From Asterias amurensis (lineage: Eukaryota > Echinodermata > Asteroidea > Forcipulatida > Asteriidae), in the NCBI RefSeq assembly GCF_032118995.1, contig NC_092659.1, positions 14,130,177 to 14,194,176 of the forward strand: a stretch of DNA of 64,000 nucleotides, given 5' to 3'. The notes under the pieces are model-generated. The model was not told the origin of the DNA and made no database searches. It worked only from the letters and a program-made list of their open reading frames with translations. The position numbers and the translations under genes were made by a program. Of the stretch, positions 1 through 11,013 are shown piece by piece. How positions within the stretch are numbered: position 1 is the first letter of the stretch; the number at the start of each line of letters is the position of its first letter.

Positions 1-14
1 TCTAGTTAAAGTAT

Positions 15-269
15 GGGTGCGTTAGTTTAGCTTCCCTGGGTCGACCCTGGTCTTCCCCCGGTGCGTTCGAATAGTTTTGAGGTCATTCTAGGAGCTCACC
101 CAGGTCAGCCCCCAGTGCCCTGCTTGTGGAGTGGGTCACTTGGGGGCTGGCCCCAGGTGCATGACATCACTACGAGAGCGGTGAGTGGTCGTTCGTTTAG
201 CTCTTGTCAGGGGCTCACCAGAGTGAGCACCGCGGGGTAGACCCAGGGAAGCTAATCGAATGCACCCAA
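15..269. mobile_element. Miniature inverted-repeat element with 33-bp TIRs
   Basis: Left end GGGTGCGTTAGTTTAGC matches, reversed, the right end GGGTGCATTCGATTAGC; the arms continue with CTTCCCTGGGTC. GC-richer than its surroundings. No clear target duplication. Confidence 0.7.
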
Positions 270-272
270 CAT

Positions 273-540
273 AATATAGTATCAAAGTCTTTTATGGTGC
301 ACGTACACCAAAAAGGTACTCAAGGCGCTTAGTATACACATTTTTTTGTAGGAATATAGGTTATTAAAGTAATGCATTATGAGACCCAACTATATGTAGC
401 ACCTAACAGAGGTTTACAGGGTACATTCAGCAGCCATGGTCAGGAACACAGGGCGAACCCCTTCTCTTTTCGATAAGGGCACTGGCAGACTGGGTTCTTT
501 TTTACGTACATGACACAACACACGTTGTAGTTTATTTGTT
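273..540 (-). mobile_element. SINE-A fragment (tRNA-like, minus), 3' part
   Basis: Shares the tail region TCAAAGTCTTnTATnGnGCAC and the AACCCCTTCTCTTT block with fuller minus copies at 3533-3937 and 44606-45010; the tRNA-like head is missing. Confidence 0.6.
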
Positions 541-720
541 GATATTTTAAATAAAACATGGCATCCCCTTTCAAGTGATCCTCTGCTGCCTCTTTCCCAG
601 GTTGTATCCTAAACTTGGGTGTGATCCCTGGCTATGTGCGACAGACAGTTACAGGTTGAAAACTTCTGACTGAAAGCCCCCCCCCACCCAAAAAACAATG
701 AACGCAAAGCGTTGGCATGT

Positions 721-1026
721 TAAAGGAACACATTGCCTTGGATCTTGAAACTATGAAATCACTATGGTTAGAAAGATGATGTAAAAGTAGAATATTATGA
801 TCCACACAACTGCCTCAAAATTGCATGGTTTTCCTTAAACATCGTGAACTAATACCATGTTAAATTCGTAAAATAAAAGGAAAACCACGCATTTTGAGGC
901 ATGTTTGTTTGGATCATTATATTCTACCTTTACAACATCGTTCTAACCATATTGATTTCATAGCAAATGGTTTCAAATGCTTTTCATGGACCAACTCGAT
1001 CGATCCAAGGCAACGTGTCCCTTTAA
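721..1026. mobile_element. M2 miniature element (TTAAAGGAACAC type)
   Basis: TTAA-bordered; the left end TTAAAGGAACACATTGCC mirrors the right end GGCAACGTGTCCCTTTAA. The whole body folds back on itself around an AT-rich centre. Confidence 0.8.
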
Positions 1027-1140
1027 TCCGGAGGTCCCAGGCTCAAGTCCCCCTCTAGTCAATTTCTCCTTGTTCAAAACTAAAATTGACTATTAAATAA
1101 ACCCAGTCAGTTTCCCTTGTGGTTTTTACCTAGATGTTTA
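1027..1140 (+). mobile_element. SINE-C fragment (tRNA-like tail)
   Basis: Matches the downstream half of the tRNA-derived repeat seen reversed at 56090-56205: CCGGAGGT, a B-box-like GGCTCAAGTCC, then CAGTCAGTTTCCC(T/C)TGTGG. Confidence 0.55.
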
Positions 1141-1150
1141 AGATTCTTAC

Positions 1151-1265
1151 CTTAGTACTGTAGGTAAAAGCTCACTAGAGAAGAGATACAAGGTATTAAA
1201 AGACACAGAGATACCCATTTTGCCGATGAGGGCCAGGCACGTCTGTGCTGATGACATTGCACCGT
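1151..1265 (-). CDS. SLC22-like exon 8 (TM10-TM11)
   Basis: Residues 374-411 plus two bases. The reading A-L-I-G-K-M-G-I...Y-L-F-S-S-E-L-L-P-T is the conserved G-K...Y-x-x-E-L-x-P-T segment. GTAAGA donor at 1150. The next exon is not in 1-1150, which is all repeats. Confidence 0.9.
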
Positions 1266-4200
1266 CTGCAAAAAGAACATAAATTACAAAAACATAAGGA
1301 ACCTTAAAGGGACACATTACCTTGGATTGGACGAGTGAGTCGATGAAAAGTAGTGCTGGGCGAATAGTGAAATTTTGTTATTCGGATACCGCTGGCCAAC
1401 TATCCGAAATTAACCGGATATTCGAATAGTTTTTTTTGCCGCTAGAGGGCGCTATTTAAAAAAAATAAAATTAAAAAAAAATTAAAAATATATTTTTTTG
1501 CCACTAGAGGGCGCTGTTCGTTTGTGAATGAGATCTTATGGGCGGATTGATATTAGGTTTAGACAGTGTCACTCGGTTCATTCATAAAAATGACCGGATC
1601 TAATTTAAAGATGGCGATTTGCTTTTTCTTTTGATCGTGATTGACTCTACGTGAAGGAAAACTTTTGTAATCTTTGAACAAATTACGTCAGAAATGTCAT
1701 TGTTTTAACTCTTCACGGAGGTGAGCATAGTTAAATACTTAATATATGCTGTTTTATGCTGTCTTAATAGAAGTTTCATAAGGATTCAGACAAAACATTC
1801 ATATCAGTTGTCGCCCGACGTCCGCGGATATTCGGATATTAAAGAATATCCGGTTACTCGGTTGTAATTACAGAATTATCCGGTTTGTAAATAGGTATTC
1901 GCGCCCTATGCGGATATCCGGTTAAGAAAAAAAAGGCATTCGCGGTTACGGATAGGAAAACCTATTCGCCATTAACCGGATATTCGAATAATTCGCCCAG
2001 GCCTAATGAAAAGCATCTGAAATTGTTTGTTATGAAATGCATACTTTATATGGTGAGAAAGATGTTTTGAAAGTAGAAAATAAGACAATCCACACAAGTA
2101 TGCCTCAAGATTGCGTGGTTATCTTTTTGTGGAGGCAACAAGTCCCTTCAAACAAATTTCAATAAATCGTAAATCAAGTCAGAGACAAATTGAGTGAATA
2201 CCATGAAAGGACTGGAAATGAGGCAGGGAAAATAAGTCGTCAAGACGTGGGTTTCAGCATAATATGTGACCCGCTACGTGAAAATGAGTCAGATGTCGCC
2301 CAAAGCATTATTAAGTTATGGACAGTTTAATGTGGGGGGAAAAAAAGAGAAAAAAAAACCACTTTTTTTTTAAATTTATTTTTTAAGATCTTTATTATCA
2401 TTGTTATAAACCTTGAGAACACTTACTTTTAGGCTATAAAGCTATGAATACAAAAATTTTGTGACAATACTTATGTCTAATTTGTATCCTTTCGCGCGAA
2501 ATGGTAGTTTAAAACATCACTTTACTTGTAATTCGTTTTTCAGAAAAAATGATGTATTGGCTAATTTCAAACAGAAGTAACTCAGCAACGCGATACACCC
2601 CAAAGCTTAGACATTTACCAAGATACTGCTGTTGGTGTGTTCTTTCCAGCCATGCATACAACTCAATTCTTGAAATTGTCAACCTCTGACTCATCTGGGT
2701 CACATATGCAAATTTAATTTTGACCATAATATAAAAAGGGACTTGATTAACATGGAAGCCAGGGAGGCCATGGTCTCTGTTGCCCCTGGTCTTGGCCGTG
2801 GTGCTCCTTCAAATGTTTCCAATAGTCTTAAGACGTTGCAAAATGAAAATGGCATCAATGGGAGACTTTTGGACGCTAGGTGGCAGCAGACTAACCAGGT
2901 AAATTTCCATTGTTTACGTAGTTCTGAGCGTGCGCACATGACCGAGAACAATGGATTTTACCTGGCAAGTCTGCTGCCACCAAGCGTCCCAAAAGTCTCC
3001 CATTGCCCTCTCAACATTATATTACTGGGTGAGGAGAATCAATTATGGTCGGTAAGCAAAAATCAAACTACATGTATGTTCACCCCAAATACGGTCTTTA
3101 AAGGCACCGGACACTATTGGTAAATATTCAAAATAATTGTTGGCATAAAAAAAAAATACTTGGTAATGAACAATGGCAAGCTGTTGATAGCATAAAACAT
3201 TGTGAGAAACAGCTCCCTCTAAAGCTACGTAGTTTTTTAGAAAGAGGTAATACCTCACTCAAATATTAAAATACTTCAGGCCTGAAGCCTTTTTTCGGAT
3301 CTGAAAGCACATAGACTTGTGCAATGAGGGTGTCTAGTCTTTCATTAATGCTCTTAAAACTTCGATGACCAATTTAGCCCAAATTTTTACACAGGTTTGT
3401 TATTTTATGCTCATGCTGGGATACTCCAAGTGAGGATACTGGTCTTTGACAATTACCAAATGTGTTGAGTGCCTTTGAACCGACTTGTGAATGTCTTGTG
3501 GAAATGCACAAGTTCAGACAGTATGATAAAATATCATAATATAATATCAAAGTCTTATATAGCGCACATATCTACCAAACAAGGTATTCAAGGCGCCGAG
3601 TATACAAACTTTCAGAAAGAATTATAAGACCCAATTATGTAGCACCTTGTAGCACCTTACATAATGGTTTACAAGGTGCTACGGCACTTTTAGCCGCCAC
3701 AGCCAGGAACACCGAGGCTAACCCCTTCTCTTTACGATAAGTGCACTGGGTTCTTTTACATGCATTACACAACACATGGGACCAACGGCTTTACATCCTA
3801 TCCCAAGGACGAAGCAACGGTGAAGTGTCTTGCTTAAGGACACAAGTGTCATGGCTGGGGATTCGAACCCACACTCTGCTGATCATAAACACCAGAGTTT
3901 TAAGTCGGTGCTCTTAACCGCTCGGCCACGACACTTCTACAAGCATTCAGTACCTCTCCTAGTTGAAACATATGGTGTCACAATTAAACAACAAAATCCA
4001 CACCTACCTAGTGATTTTGGAAAAGCCACAACACCCAAGCAGGATACACTGGCGATGAAAAGGGAACCTGCCATGGTTGGTCGACGCCCCAATCTGAAAA
4101 GAGAACAAGTCGAGTATGTTCATTAAAAAATAAAAGGAACATTGTCATGGCCTAGCGGTTAAGAGAACCGGATTCAAACGCTGATGTTTTTGATCAGCAA

Positions 4201-7200
4201 CGTGTTAATTATTATCATAAAACCCTACTTGGTAACGAGTAATGGGGAGAAGTTGATTGTATAAAACATTGTGAGAAACGGCTCCCTCTGAAGTGACGTA
4301 GTTTTCGCGAAAGAAGTAATTTTGTTTTTGATCAGCATCGTGTTAATTATTATCATAAAACCCTACTTGGTAACGAGTAATGGGGAGAAGTTGATTGTAT
4401 AAAACATTGTGAGAAACGGCTCCCTCTGAAGTGACGTAGTTTTCGCGAAAGAAGTAATTTTCTTTTCATCCAATTTGATTTCAAGACTTTAGAATTAAAT
4501 TTTGAGGTTTCGAAATCAAGCATCTGAAAGCACAACTTTGAGTGAGAAGGGTGTTTTTTCTTTCATAGTTATCTCCCAACTTCAACAACCAATTTAGGTC
4601 AAATTTACACAGGTTTGTTATTTTATGCATAAATGTTGAGATACACCAAGTGAGAAGACTGGTCTTTGACAATTACCAAAAGTGTCCAGTGTCTTTTATT
4701 AAGTAGGAGGAATATCATATTTAAAGATCTATTCCGACAGACAGGTAGCCAGACTAAGTCCAGCAACAAAACAGATCAAAACCTGCTCCTGGAATCAAGA
4801 CTTCTCCCAGGGTCTAACACTGCATCCCTATCATAGAGTCATATATAAGAACTAGAGGGCGCACTAGCCTATACAATGTACGCGACCCGGCATGCGTGCA
4901 CGCGGCCATATTCTAAGTTGACAAAACAGGCATCGCACAGCGTGTGTTGTGCAGCCATTTTGTAAGTTGACAAAACAGCATCACGTCAGCGTTCAATAAA
5001 CACAAACTCCAACGTGTGCTTCATATTCAACGCGGGTACATGCGTACTGCGCGTGTCTCCTTGCGGTCCTGTCGCGTTTGTGCAAAAAGCATCACCAGTG
5101 CGCCCTCTAGTTCTTATATAACTCTATATGATCCCTCTCTTCTACACACTGGTAACCGTTGTGACTTACCTATTTAATGAGCAGACACTAAGGAGGCTAG
5201 CTGGTACTTCAACGAGTCCTGAGAGGGCCAGGTTAATGTACATGTTCCCACCCAAGCCACTAGCACCGAAGGTGAGACCATAGTATGTAAGACAGCAAGT
5301 AAACCTGGTTTGAAAATAATACACACAATTTTAAATAGGCGCTTATATGGTTGTTTTTAAGCGCACATTCAGTAATTTCCCTCAAGATATGTGGGACTAT
5401 GTTTCAATAATGAGACCTGCTCCTTTCACATCGCACCAAGGTGCTGCCATATCAAACCAGGAACACCAGGGCGAACCCCTTCTCTTTTTGATAAGTGCAC
5501 TGGGTTCTTTTGTGCGTTATACAACACACACGACCAATGGCTTTACGTCCCATCCGTCAAAAGAAGCCTCTAGTTAAGTGTCTTGCTTAAGGACACAGGT
5601 GTAACAGCTTGGATTCGAACCCACACTCTGCTTATCCCAAAAAACAGAGCTTATGAGTCTGATGCTCTTATAGTAAACTGCTAGGCAACGACACACCATT
5701 AAAAAAGGGAGACATAGATTGGTCAATTCTTCAAAAAACAATGACCACAACAATTTACGGAATTCAGGAAACTACTCAATTCTGAAAGAACTGTTCTACT
5801 TATTAACTACTACCTGGGCAGTAGAAAATCGGCCGGGACTACTACTTTAGCTAAAGTAAAAGAAAATGTAAGAAAAACAAGATGGCTACCCCAACAACCA
5901 ATCAAAATGATGTATTCTTACCATGTGATCATGAGGATCATCATCCTCATCCTCATTATCGGTGTGCGAAACAGGTCCAAGGTACCATGAGACGCCTTCA
6001 CTTTGGTCTCATTGATCCGGCTGTTCAGAGACAGCATGGAGCGGGTGACTTTCAGACCGTTTGTCCTACCCATCTTATAAAGGATATCTTCTGCTTTATC
6101 ACTCTGGCCTTTTGAAGCAAGCCAAAGAGCCGATTCTGGTACTACCCTAGAAAACAAAACATTCAGGACACATTTGACTGGAGACTATTGGTAATTACTC
6201 AAAATAATTGTTAGCATAAAAACTTTACTTGGTAGCGGGCAATGAAGAGCTGTTGATAGTTTAAACCATTGTGAGAAACGGTTCCCTCTGAAGTAACACA
6301 ATTTTTTAGAAAGAAGTTATTTCTCACTAAAATATTTGATTTGAATTCAAGACCTCAGATGAGGTCCCGAATTCATGCCTCTGAAAGCACACAACTTGTG
6401 CGACAAGGGTGTTTTTCCTCCATTATTTTCTCGCAACTTCGACAACCAATTGAGTTCAAATTTTCACAGGTTTGTTATTTTATGCATTAAAGGCAGTGGA
6501 CACTATTGGTACATGTAATTATTCAATGTCAGCATAAAAACTTACTTGGTAACGAGCAATGGAGAGCTGTTGATAGTATAAAACATTGTGAAAAACGGCT
6601 CCCTCTCAAGTAAAGAAGTTTTTGAGGAAGAAGTAATTTCTCACTAAAACATTTTAATTGAATTTGAGACCTCAGCTGAGGTCTCGAATTCAAGGCATCT
6701 GAAAGCACACAACCTGTGCAACAAGGGTGTTTTTGCTTCCAATATTTTCTCGCAACTTTGATGACCAATTGAGTTCAAATTTTCACAGGTTTGTTATTTT
6801 ATGCATTGAGATACACTAAGAGAGAAGACTGGTCTTTGACAATTACCAAAGGTGTCCACTGCCTTTAAGGCACACATTCAAAGGTGTGATTGGCTAATTC
6901 ATGACAAGGCAGAGCTTAAAGACAGTGGACACTATTGGTAATTTTCAAAGACAAGCCTTCACAGTTGGTGTATCTCAACATTATGCATAAAATAACAAAC
7001 ATGTGAAAATTTGAGCTCAATCGGTCATCGAAGTTGCAAGATAATAATGAAAGAAAAATAATCCTTGTCACACGAAGTTGATTTCGAAACCTCAAGTTCT
7101 AAATCTGAGGTCTCAAAATCAAATTCGTTGAAAATTACTTATTTCCCGAAAACTATGGCACTTCAGAGGGAGCCGTTTCTCACAATGTTTTATACTACCA

Positions 7201-10200
7201 ACCTCTCCCCATTACTCGTCACCAAGAAAGGTTTTATGCCAATAATTATTTTGAGTAATTACCAATAGTGTCCACTGCCTTTAACGGAACATTTATGGGG
7301 GGAAACTGCCAAGTGAAACAAATGTTACTTACAATGGAACTAAAACTAAAATCACCATGGGAATGCAGGTAACTATGGTTAAATGTCTCCAATCCCGAAT
7401 AAAGTAAGCCATCAATGCATACATCTGTCAATAATAAATCCCAAAACAGAAATTAAAACTTATACAGACAGACTTTAAAGAAAATCAAAAAGGGAAAGCA
7501 TATCTAATCTGTCTAGACTTATTCTTAAATAACTGTGCAAGTTCTCAAAGATTGGAAAACGAGAAATCTCGAAACGAAGATCATATTTTTCTATGAAATC
7601 AAATTTTCTTTTAAAGGCAGTGGATACTATTGGTAATTACTCAAAATAATTATTAGCATAAAACCTTACTTGGTAATGAGTAATGGGTCGAGGTTGATAG
7701 TATAAAACATTGTGAGAAACGGCTCCCTCTGAAGTGTCATAGTTTTCGAGAAAGAAGTACTTTTCCACGAATTTGATTTCGAGACCTCAAGTTTAGAATT
7801 TGAGCTGTCGAAATCAAGCATCTGAAAGCACACAACTTTGTGTGACAAGGATGTTTTTTCAAGCTCAAATTTTCACAGGTTTGTTGTTTTCTGCATATGT
7901 TGAGATACCTGTAGTGCGAAGACTGGTCTTTGACAACTACCAATAGTGTCCACTCTCTTTAGTACTAGTGTTACTAGTGTACTGGAAAATACAAATACCC
8001 ATAGCATTTTGTGATCAGAACAATTTCAGTTTCTATATAACACAAGTAACATACAACCAAGTTTTTGGGGCAAGTAACCCAAAAAATGGAGGCCAAGTTA
8101 TGTTCTTGGGTTTTCTGGTCTTTATTTGTTATTATATTTGGCTTTTGTACACTTCATGGCAACTTTTACTTTCCTAACAATAATATTATAATTTGCAATA
8201 AACTAAAGTATGTGAAGAAACAGAATAATGTTCATACATTAAACTCAATATGGTTGGGAACAACTTGGTTCGGGAAGTTTACATACGTAAGAGGAAGTTG
8301 CACAGTCTATTTGGAATTTATCAGTCTATGTTTCCTCTTAACCCTTTGATGCACCAGGCGGTCACCAGCCACCACAAAAAACACGTCAAATTGGACTTTG
8401 ATAGACTTTTTTTTTTTTTTGGGGGGGGGGGTAAATTAATCAGTGCACCAAAGGGTTAAAGCATTTCAAGTTAGAACGTCCAGTGCTGATTTTCAAAAAC
8501 TGTTCATCAAGTCAACTTTCAGATGAAATTTATGAACTAAGGGTGACAGTAAGGAGAGTTCAAAAGGTGGTTGGGAAGATCTTACCGCTATGCCAAAGGC
8601 AAATGAGCAGTGGAAGATCGCCCCGATTAGGGCGCGCATCTTTGGAAGTAGCGCCTCCAACATCCATACATGCCCCGCCAGTCCACCGCCGCCACAAAAG
8701 AACCCAAGTACAAACCTAACGAGTAAAACAAAGGTAAGTACTGAAACAAAATTTTCAACTTTCAAGGTACCGAAACACACCAGATAAAGTAAATAACAAG
8801 TAAATGCCGGAAAACTCATCTCACACGAGCATTTTTTATGAACACACAAACCAAAGTCATAATAACCTGGTTTTGTACATAGAATTATTTTAATTTATGT
8901 TGTTTTCCAGGGTGGGGGAGTGGGGGGGGGGGGGAGGGGCTGTGAGGACGAAAGTGTGTGAAAAATTAACACGCTTGGACATTCCATTGTGTAGCATGCA
9001 CATTCACCATACTACGCTTCATTTTCCACCAAAGATGGAGGGATAAAAGGTACTGGAAATCGTGCTCTAAATCTCCCTCTAAATCTCCCACTTTCCAGGG
9101 TTTGTTGTGTTATCCCTAATTCCAGACCTTCATTCTTTTATTGTACTGACAAGGATTCAGAGAGATTGTTCTTTACTGCTTATTTGTTCCCATCCATTCG
9201 AATAAATCATCCGCAGGGTGGAATTCAGGGTGAAATTAAGTCATGTCATTGTGATTGTGACATTCTTAAAGGAATGTTACAGAATTGGTAAGAAACAAAA
9301 GTTGTGAAGATCACAGATAAACTTACATGGTCTAATGATGATGATAGCAGAAAACATCCCTTGAAATATTTCTGTCTGAAATTTCATATTTGATGAGAAA
9401 TAAATAATCCAATTTCGCGTTTCGAGTTAAATGCTCAGTGAGCGTTTTATTCATTTTTGTTTTGGCATCGATGCAATGCAAAACTTGTAATCCGTTTTTC
9501 ACTATTCTCTCGTGACCCAGATGGCCGATTGATCTCGAACGTCTACAGGTTTGTCAGTTTATGTATATGGTGGATTACATAAAGTGCTTACACTGCCAGC
9601 AACTTTTTTGCTAGCAAAACCAATTCTCTAATGTTCCTTTAAAAACAAACTATCGCCTGGTTTGGGAGAATTTCAGAAATTAGGAAAAATTTTAAAACTT
9701 AAGACATCATCTTACCTTGTTGCCGAGTATTGGTACAAGTTTTGAGTAAAAGCAGATAAAGCTTGAGCTACAACGACACAAAACATACTCCATGCATACG
9801 TCTTAAGGCGGCCACATTTGTCAGCTGTGCGACCTAGAACTACAACCCCTGCCAGGAAGCCTAACATCACCAGGGACTGTGCATAGCCAACATCTCGTTT
9901 TTTCTCACAGACGAGATCCCACTGGTGAAAAGAAATTGAAAAACAATCTTACATGTTGGATTAAGAGGTTCGTTTTTTGCAGCTACAGTGCGATAGAATT
10001 GTAGAGGTGCCAGCCACATCGACTCATATTGACCCCATCTGCATACATTCATGCATCTGTTAGCTACTGTACAAACGCCTGGTGTGGCTATCCCATACAG
10101 ATATGAACAGTTAATCAAATAATAATAATAATAACAGCTCTTTTATAGCGCAGATCCAGAAAAGATCATTGCGCTTTAACAATAACTAACAATAGCAATT

Positions 10201-11013
10201 ATAACAAACTAGAATAAATGGGTTTTAAGATTGCTTTTGAAAGCATCAACTGTTGGTGAGAGAATCTTATGGTCTGGGGTAAACTGGTTCCAGAGAGTTG
10301 GCACGGACACACTGATGGATCTATCGCCTTTCCATTTGTTACTCTTTGGGATGGTAAGACGATTAACGTCCCGGTTCTCTTGTAGGCCTTCACTTAATTG
10401 TACACGTATATGGGTGGCAATGCAATCTGTCAGATATACCAGAGACTGATCATTTAGAGCTTTGTAAGAGTAGTGTTTATAACTTGATTCTTGGACAAAA
10501 TGATGACGTGGAACCTGGAATACAATGCGGGCTACCCGGTTTGTAGGTGCTGCAGACGAGCCACAAATGTGTTTGATTTTTCCACGAGGGAGGAAAAGGG
10601 AGGGCCCTAAAAAAAACTTGTCACGTGGCACAGGAGTAAACCAGGGCACAACTCGCCTCACATTTGGCCTTGCTGGCCGAATCAAACCAGGGGCCCCAGT
10701 GGTGCGAGGCGAGTGCTTTACACACTAGTAACCCACACCGCCTTAATGTTCCTAGCAACAAACTCACCTCTGAGACAATGGATGTAAACTCTGTACCGTA
10801 AACAAAATTCTGGCAGGGTGGTTCAAGGTCACACGCATTGACTTCATGAGCGTGACCTTGACAACGAAAGTTTGGTTCTTTCCCAACAAAGACCAACGTC
10901 ATGATGAAAGGTCCTTGAAATATTCCAAGAACAAACAGGAGGAGCATGTGTAACCTCTGGATGTAACCCAAACCACCGACCCTCTCCAAGGCATCATCAA
11001 AGTCTATCCCCAT
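1151..11013 (-). CDS. SLC22-family organic cation/carnitine transporter, exons 1-8 (3' end outside window)
   Basis: This is a plasma-membrane solute carrier of the major facilitator superfamily that would move organic cations, carnitine or similar small organic ions. Eight exons, in transcript order 10768-11013, 9716-9921, 8586-8715, 7333-7424, 5922-6146, 5170-5304, 4008-4093 and 1151-1265, join in frame to 412 codons with GT/AG borders throughout. Visible hallmarks are a first membrane helix at about residues 20-44, a cysteine-bearing extracellular loop after it (C51, C61, C67), W-D-L-V-C at 83-87, the MFS loop motif G112-R-T-A-D116...G119-R120, P-E-S at 228-230, and N-R-L-G-R-R at 344-349. 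Family members have about 550 residues, so roughly the last quarter lies left of the window. All introns are filled with transposable-element debris. The substrate cannot be told from sequence; the subfamily (OCT, OCTN or an invertebrate-specific clade) is open. Confidence 0.9.
1304..2128. mobile_element. M2 miniature element, split by a hAT-like insertion and 3'-truncated
   Basis: Starts TTAAAGGGACACATTACC, runs to 1350, is interrupted by 1351-2005, and resumes at 2006 to about 2128, where similarity to other M2 copies ends. Confidence 0.65.
1351..2005. mobile_element. hAT-like non-autonomous element, 655 bp, 8-bp target duplication
   Basis: Ends are TAGTGCTGGGCGAAT and, reversed, TAGGCCTGGGCGAAT. 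The flanking 8-bp direct repeat ATGAAAAG (1343-1350 and 2006-2013) is exact, as expected for hAT. The interior is rich in CCGGATATTCG-type repeats and has no transposase ORF. Confidence 0.8.
2856..3005. mobile_element. 150-bp inverted-repeat element (GGGAGACTTTT family), copy 1
   Basis: Left arm ATGGGAGACTTTTGGACG...GGCAGCAGACT and right arm AGTCTGCTGCC...AAAAGTCTCCCAT pair. A second copy is at 20667-20815. The plus-strand ORF over it is not a gene. Confidence 0.75.
3098..3478 (+). mobile_element. M1 miniature element, sub-type with CTTCAGGCCTGAAG centre
   Basis: M1 is the dominant family: about 390 bp, TTAA borders, ends TTAAAGGCAGTGGACACTAT and its mirror, a conserved palindromic centre around GAGACCTC, and an internal CGGCTCCCTCTGAAG. 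Strand here means the direction beginning GGTAATTACTCAAAATAATT. This copy has a different centre, shared with 42010-42552. Six-frame ORFs over M1 copies are artefacts. Confidence 0.8.
3533..3937 (-). mobile_element. SINE-A, near-complete (tRNA-Leu/Ser-like head), minus
   Basis: Reversed, it begins GTGTCGTGGCCGAGCGGTT (A box) with a B box GGGTTCGAATCCC, then ACTTGTGTCCTTAAGCAAG and a tail ending in AT-rich repeats. It is a SINE rather than a tRNA: there is no acceptor stem. Confidence 0.8.
4008..4093 (-). CDS. SLC22-like exon 7 (second L-G-R-R signature, TM9)
   Basis: Residues 345-373. An 86-bp exon reading R-L-G-R-R-P-T-M-A-G-S-L then a hydrophobic helix. The phase fits both neighbours exactly. 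A minus SINE ends about 70 bp downstream of the donor in transcript direction (3533-3937). Confidence 0.88.
4143..4697 (+). mobile_element. SINE-A head fused to M1 element with internal 138-bp tandem duplication
   Basis: A SINE head fragment (CATGGCCTAGCGGTTAAG) runs straight into M1 sequence. Positions 4186-4323 and 4324-4461 are near-identical direct copies. The M1 right end is at about 4697. Confidence 0.75.
4830..5132. mobile_element. ~300-bp inverted-repeat element (AGAACTAGAGGGCGCACT ends)
   Basis: The left arm ATAGAGTCATATATAAGAAC and the right arm GTTCTTATATAACTCTAT pair; both contain CTAGAGGGCGCACT. Interior is GC-rich with CGTGCACGC-type motifs. Confidence 0.75.
5170..5304 (-). CDS. 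SLC22-like exon 6 (TM7-TM8)
   Basis: Residues 300-344 plus two bases. The reading T-Y-Y-G-L-T-F-G...L-G-G-N-M-Y-I-N matches the conserved Y-Y-G-L...G-G-N-x-Y-x-N stretch. It ends just before the L-G-R-R motif. GTAAGT donor; about 40 bp from a 300-bp TIR element (4830-5132). Confidence 0.9.
5390..5697 (-). mobile_element. SINE-A copy, minus
   Basis: Same order as 3533-3937 with a decayed A box (GTGTCGTTGCCTAGCAG when reversed). Confidence 0.7.
5765..5870. repeat. Fragment of the Penelope-type dispersed repeat
   Basis: TTCTGAAAGAACTGTTCTAC, ATTAACTACTACC and GGACTACTACTTTAGC match parts of 26390-26830 and, reversed, 53085-53360; the ribozyme-like segment is absent. Confidence 0.55.
5922..6146 (-). 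CDS. SLC22-like exon 5 (P-E-S motif and large intracellular loop)
   Basis: Residues 225-299 plus two bases. It begins V-V-P-E-S-A-L-W-L, the family's P-E-S-P-R-W-L site with A-L in place of P-R, then the hydrophilic loop K-A-E-D-I-L-Y-K-M. The end codes for a run rich in Met and Arg before TM7. Confidence 0.9.
6165..6486 (+). mobile_element. M1 element, 3'-truncated
   Basis: Body matches M1 from GGTAATTACTC to TTATTTTATGCA and stops where the next M1 starts. Confidence 0.75.
6487..6868 (+). mobile_element. M1 element, full-length
   Basis: TTAA at 6487-6490 and 6865-6868; head-to-tail with the preceding truncated copy. Confidence 0.82.
6916..7284 (-). mobile_element. M1 element, full-length
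   Basis: TTAA borders; opposite orientation to its neighbour at 6487-6868, so the pair could fold into a long stem in the transporter pre-mRNA. Confidence 0.82.
7333..7424 (-). CDS. SLC22-like exon 4 (TM6)
   Basis: Residues 195-224 plus two bases. It contains A-Y-F-I-R-D-W-R-H-L, matching the conserved R-D-W-R region of the family. It lies between two M1 miniature elements (ends 7284 and starts 7611). Donor GTAAGT. Confidence 0.88.
7611..7962 (+). mobile_element. M1 element
   Basis: TTAA at the left; internal deletion of about 30 bp after GGATGTTTTTTC; right end decayed (CACTCTCTTTAG). Confidence 0.8.
8586..8715 (-). CDS. SLC22-like exon 3 (TM4-TM5)
   Basis: Residues 151-194. The reading is R-F-V-L-G-F-F-C-G-G-G-G then E-A-L-L-P-K-M-R. 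An upstream alternative AG would put a TAG in frame, so the acceptor at 8716-8717 is the right one. Donor GTAAGA, phase 0. Confidence 0.85.
9266..9642. mobile_element. M5 miniature element (TTAAAGGAATGT type), 377 bp
   Basis: Left TTAAAGGAATGTTACAGAAT and reversed right TTAAAGGAACATTAGAGAAT agree at 17 of 20. A related reversed fragment sits at about 32555-32640. Confidence 0.75.
9716..9921 (-). CDS. SLC22-like exon 2 (TM2-TM3, MFS signature loop)
   Basis: Residues 83-150. It opens W-D-L-V-C-E after a CACCAG acceptor and contains G-R-T-A-D-K-C-G-R, the cytoplasmic loop signature of the major facilitator superfamily. It ends at a GTAAGA donor, phase 2. Confidence 0.9.
10125..10690 (-). pseudogene. 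LINE 3' end (reverse transcriptase C-terminal tail), 5'-truncated
   Basis: In transporter intron 1. The minus reading includes R-S-I-S-V-S-V-P-T-L-W-N-Q-F and K-S-N-L-K-T-H-L-F, the CR1/jockey-like RT C-terminus, then a 3' UTR ending in AGCGC...CTATAAAAGAGC and TTATTATTATT. Upstream RT is missing. Confidence 0.75.
10768..11013 (-). CDS. SLC22-like exon 1 (start codon, TM1, extracellular loop)
   Basis: Residues 1-82. The ATG at 11013 opens M-G-I-D-F-D-D, typical of SLC22 N-termini (short acidic start before TM1). The exon ends at a GTGAGT donor (intron base 10767), phase 0. An AG acceptor just upstream (exon would begin at 11112) suggests that the 5' UTR is also interrupted by an intron. Confidence 0.85.

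Noticed and set aside
2743..3123. A 126-codon plus ORF
   Set aside because: It crosses a 150-bp inverted-repeat element and the start of an M1 element; no family match.
4735..4830. A minus-strand transporter exon (hydrophobic A-G-L-S-L-A-T-C-L-S reading)
   Set aside because: The phase does not fit exon 6 and a stop is in frame. The true exon 7 is 4008-4093, with L-G-R-R and correct phases.
8493..8849. A 118-codon minus ORF as a whole
   Set aside because: Only 8586-8715 is exon; both ends are intron by splice sites and phase.
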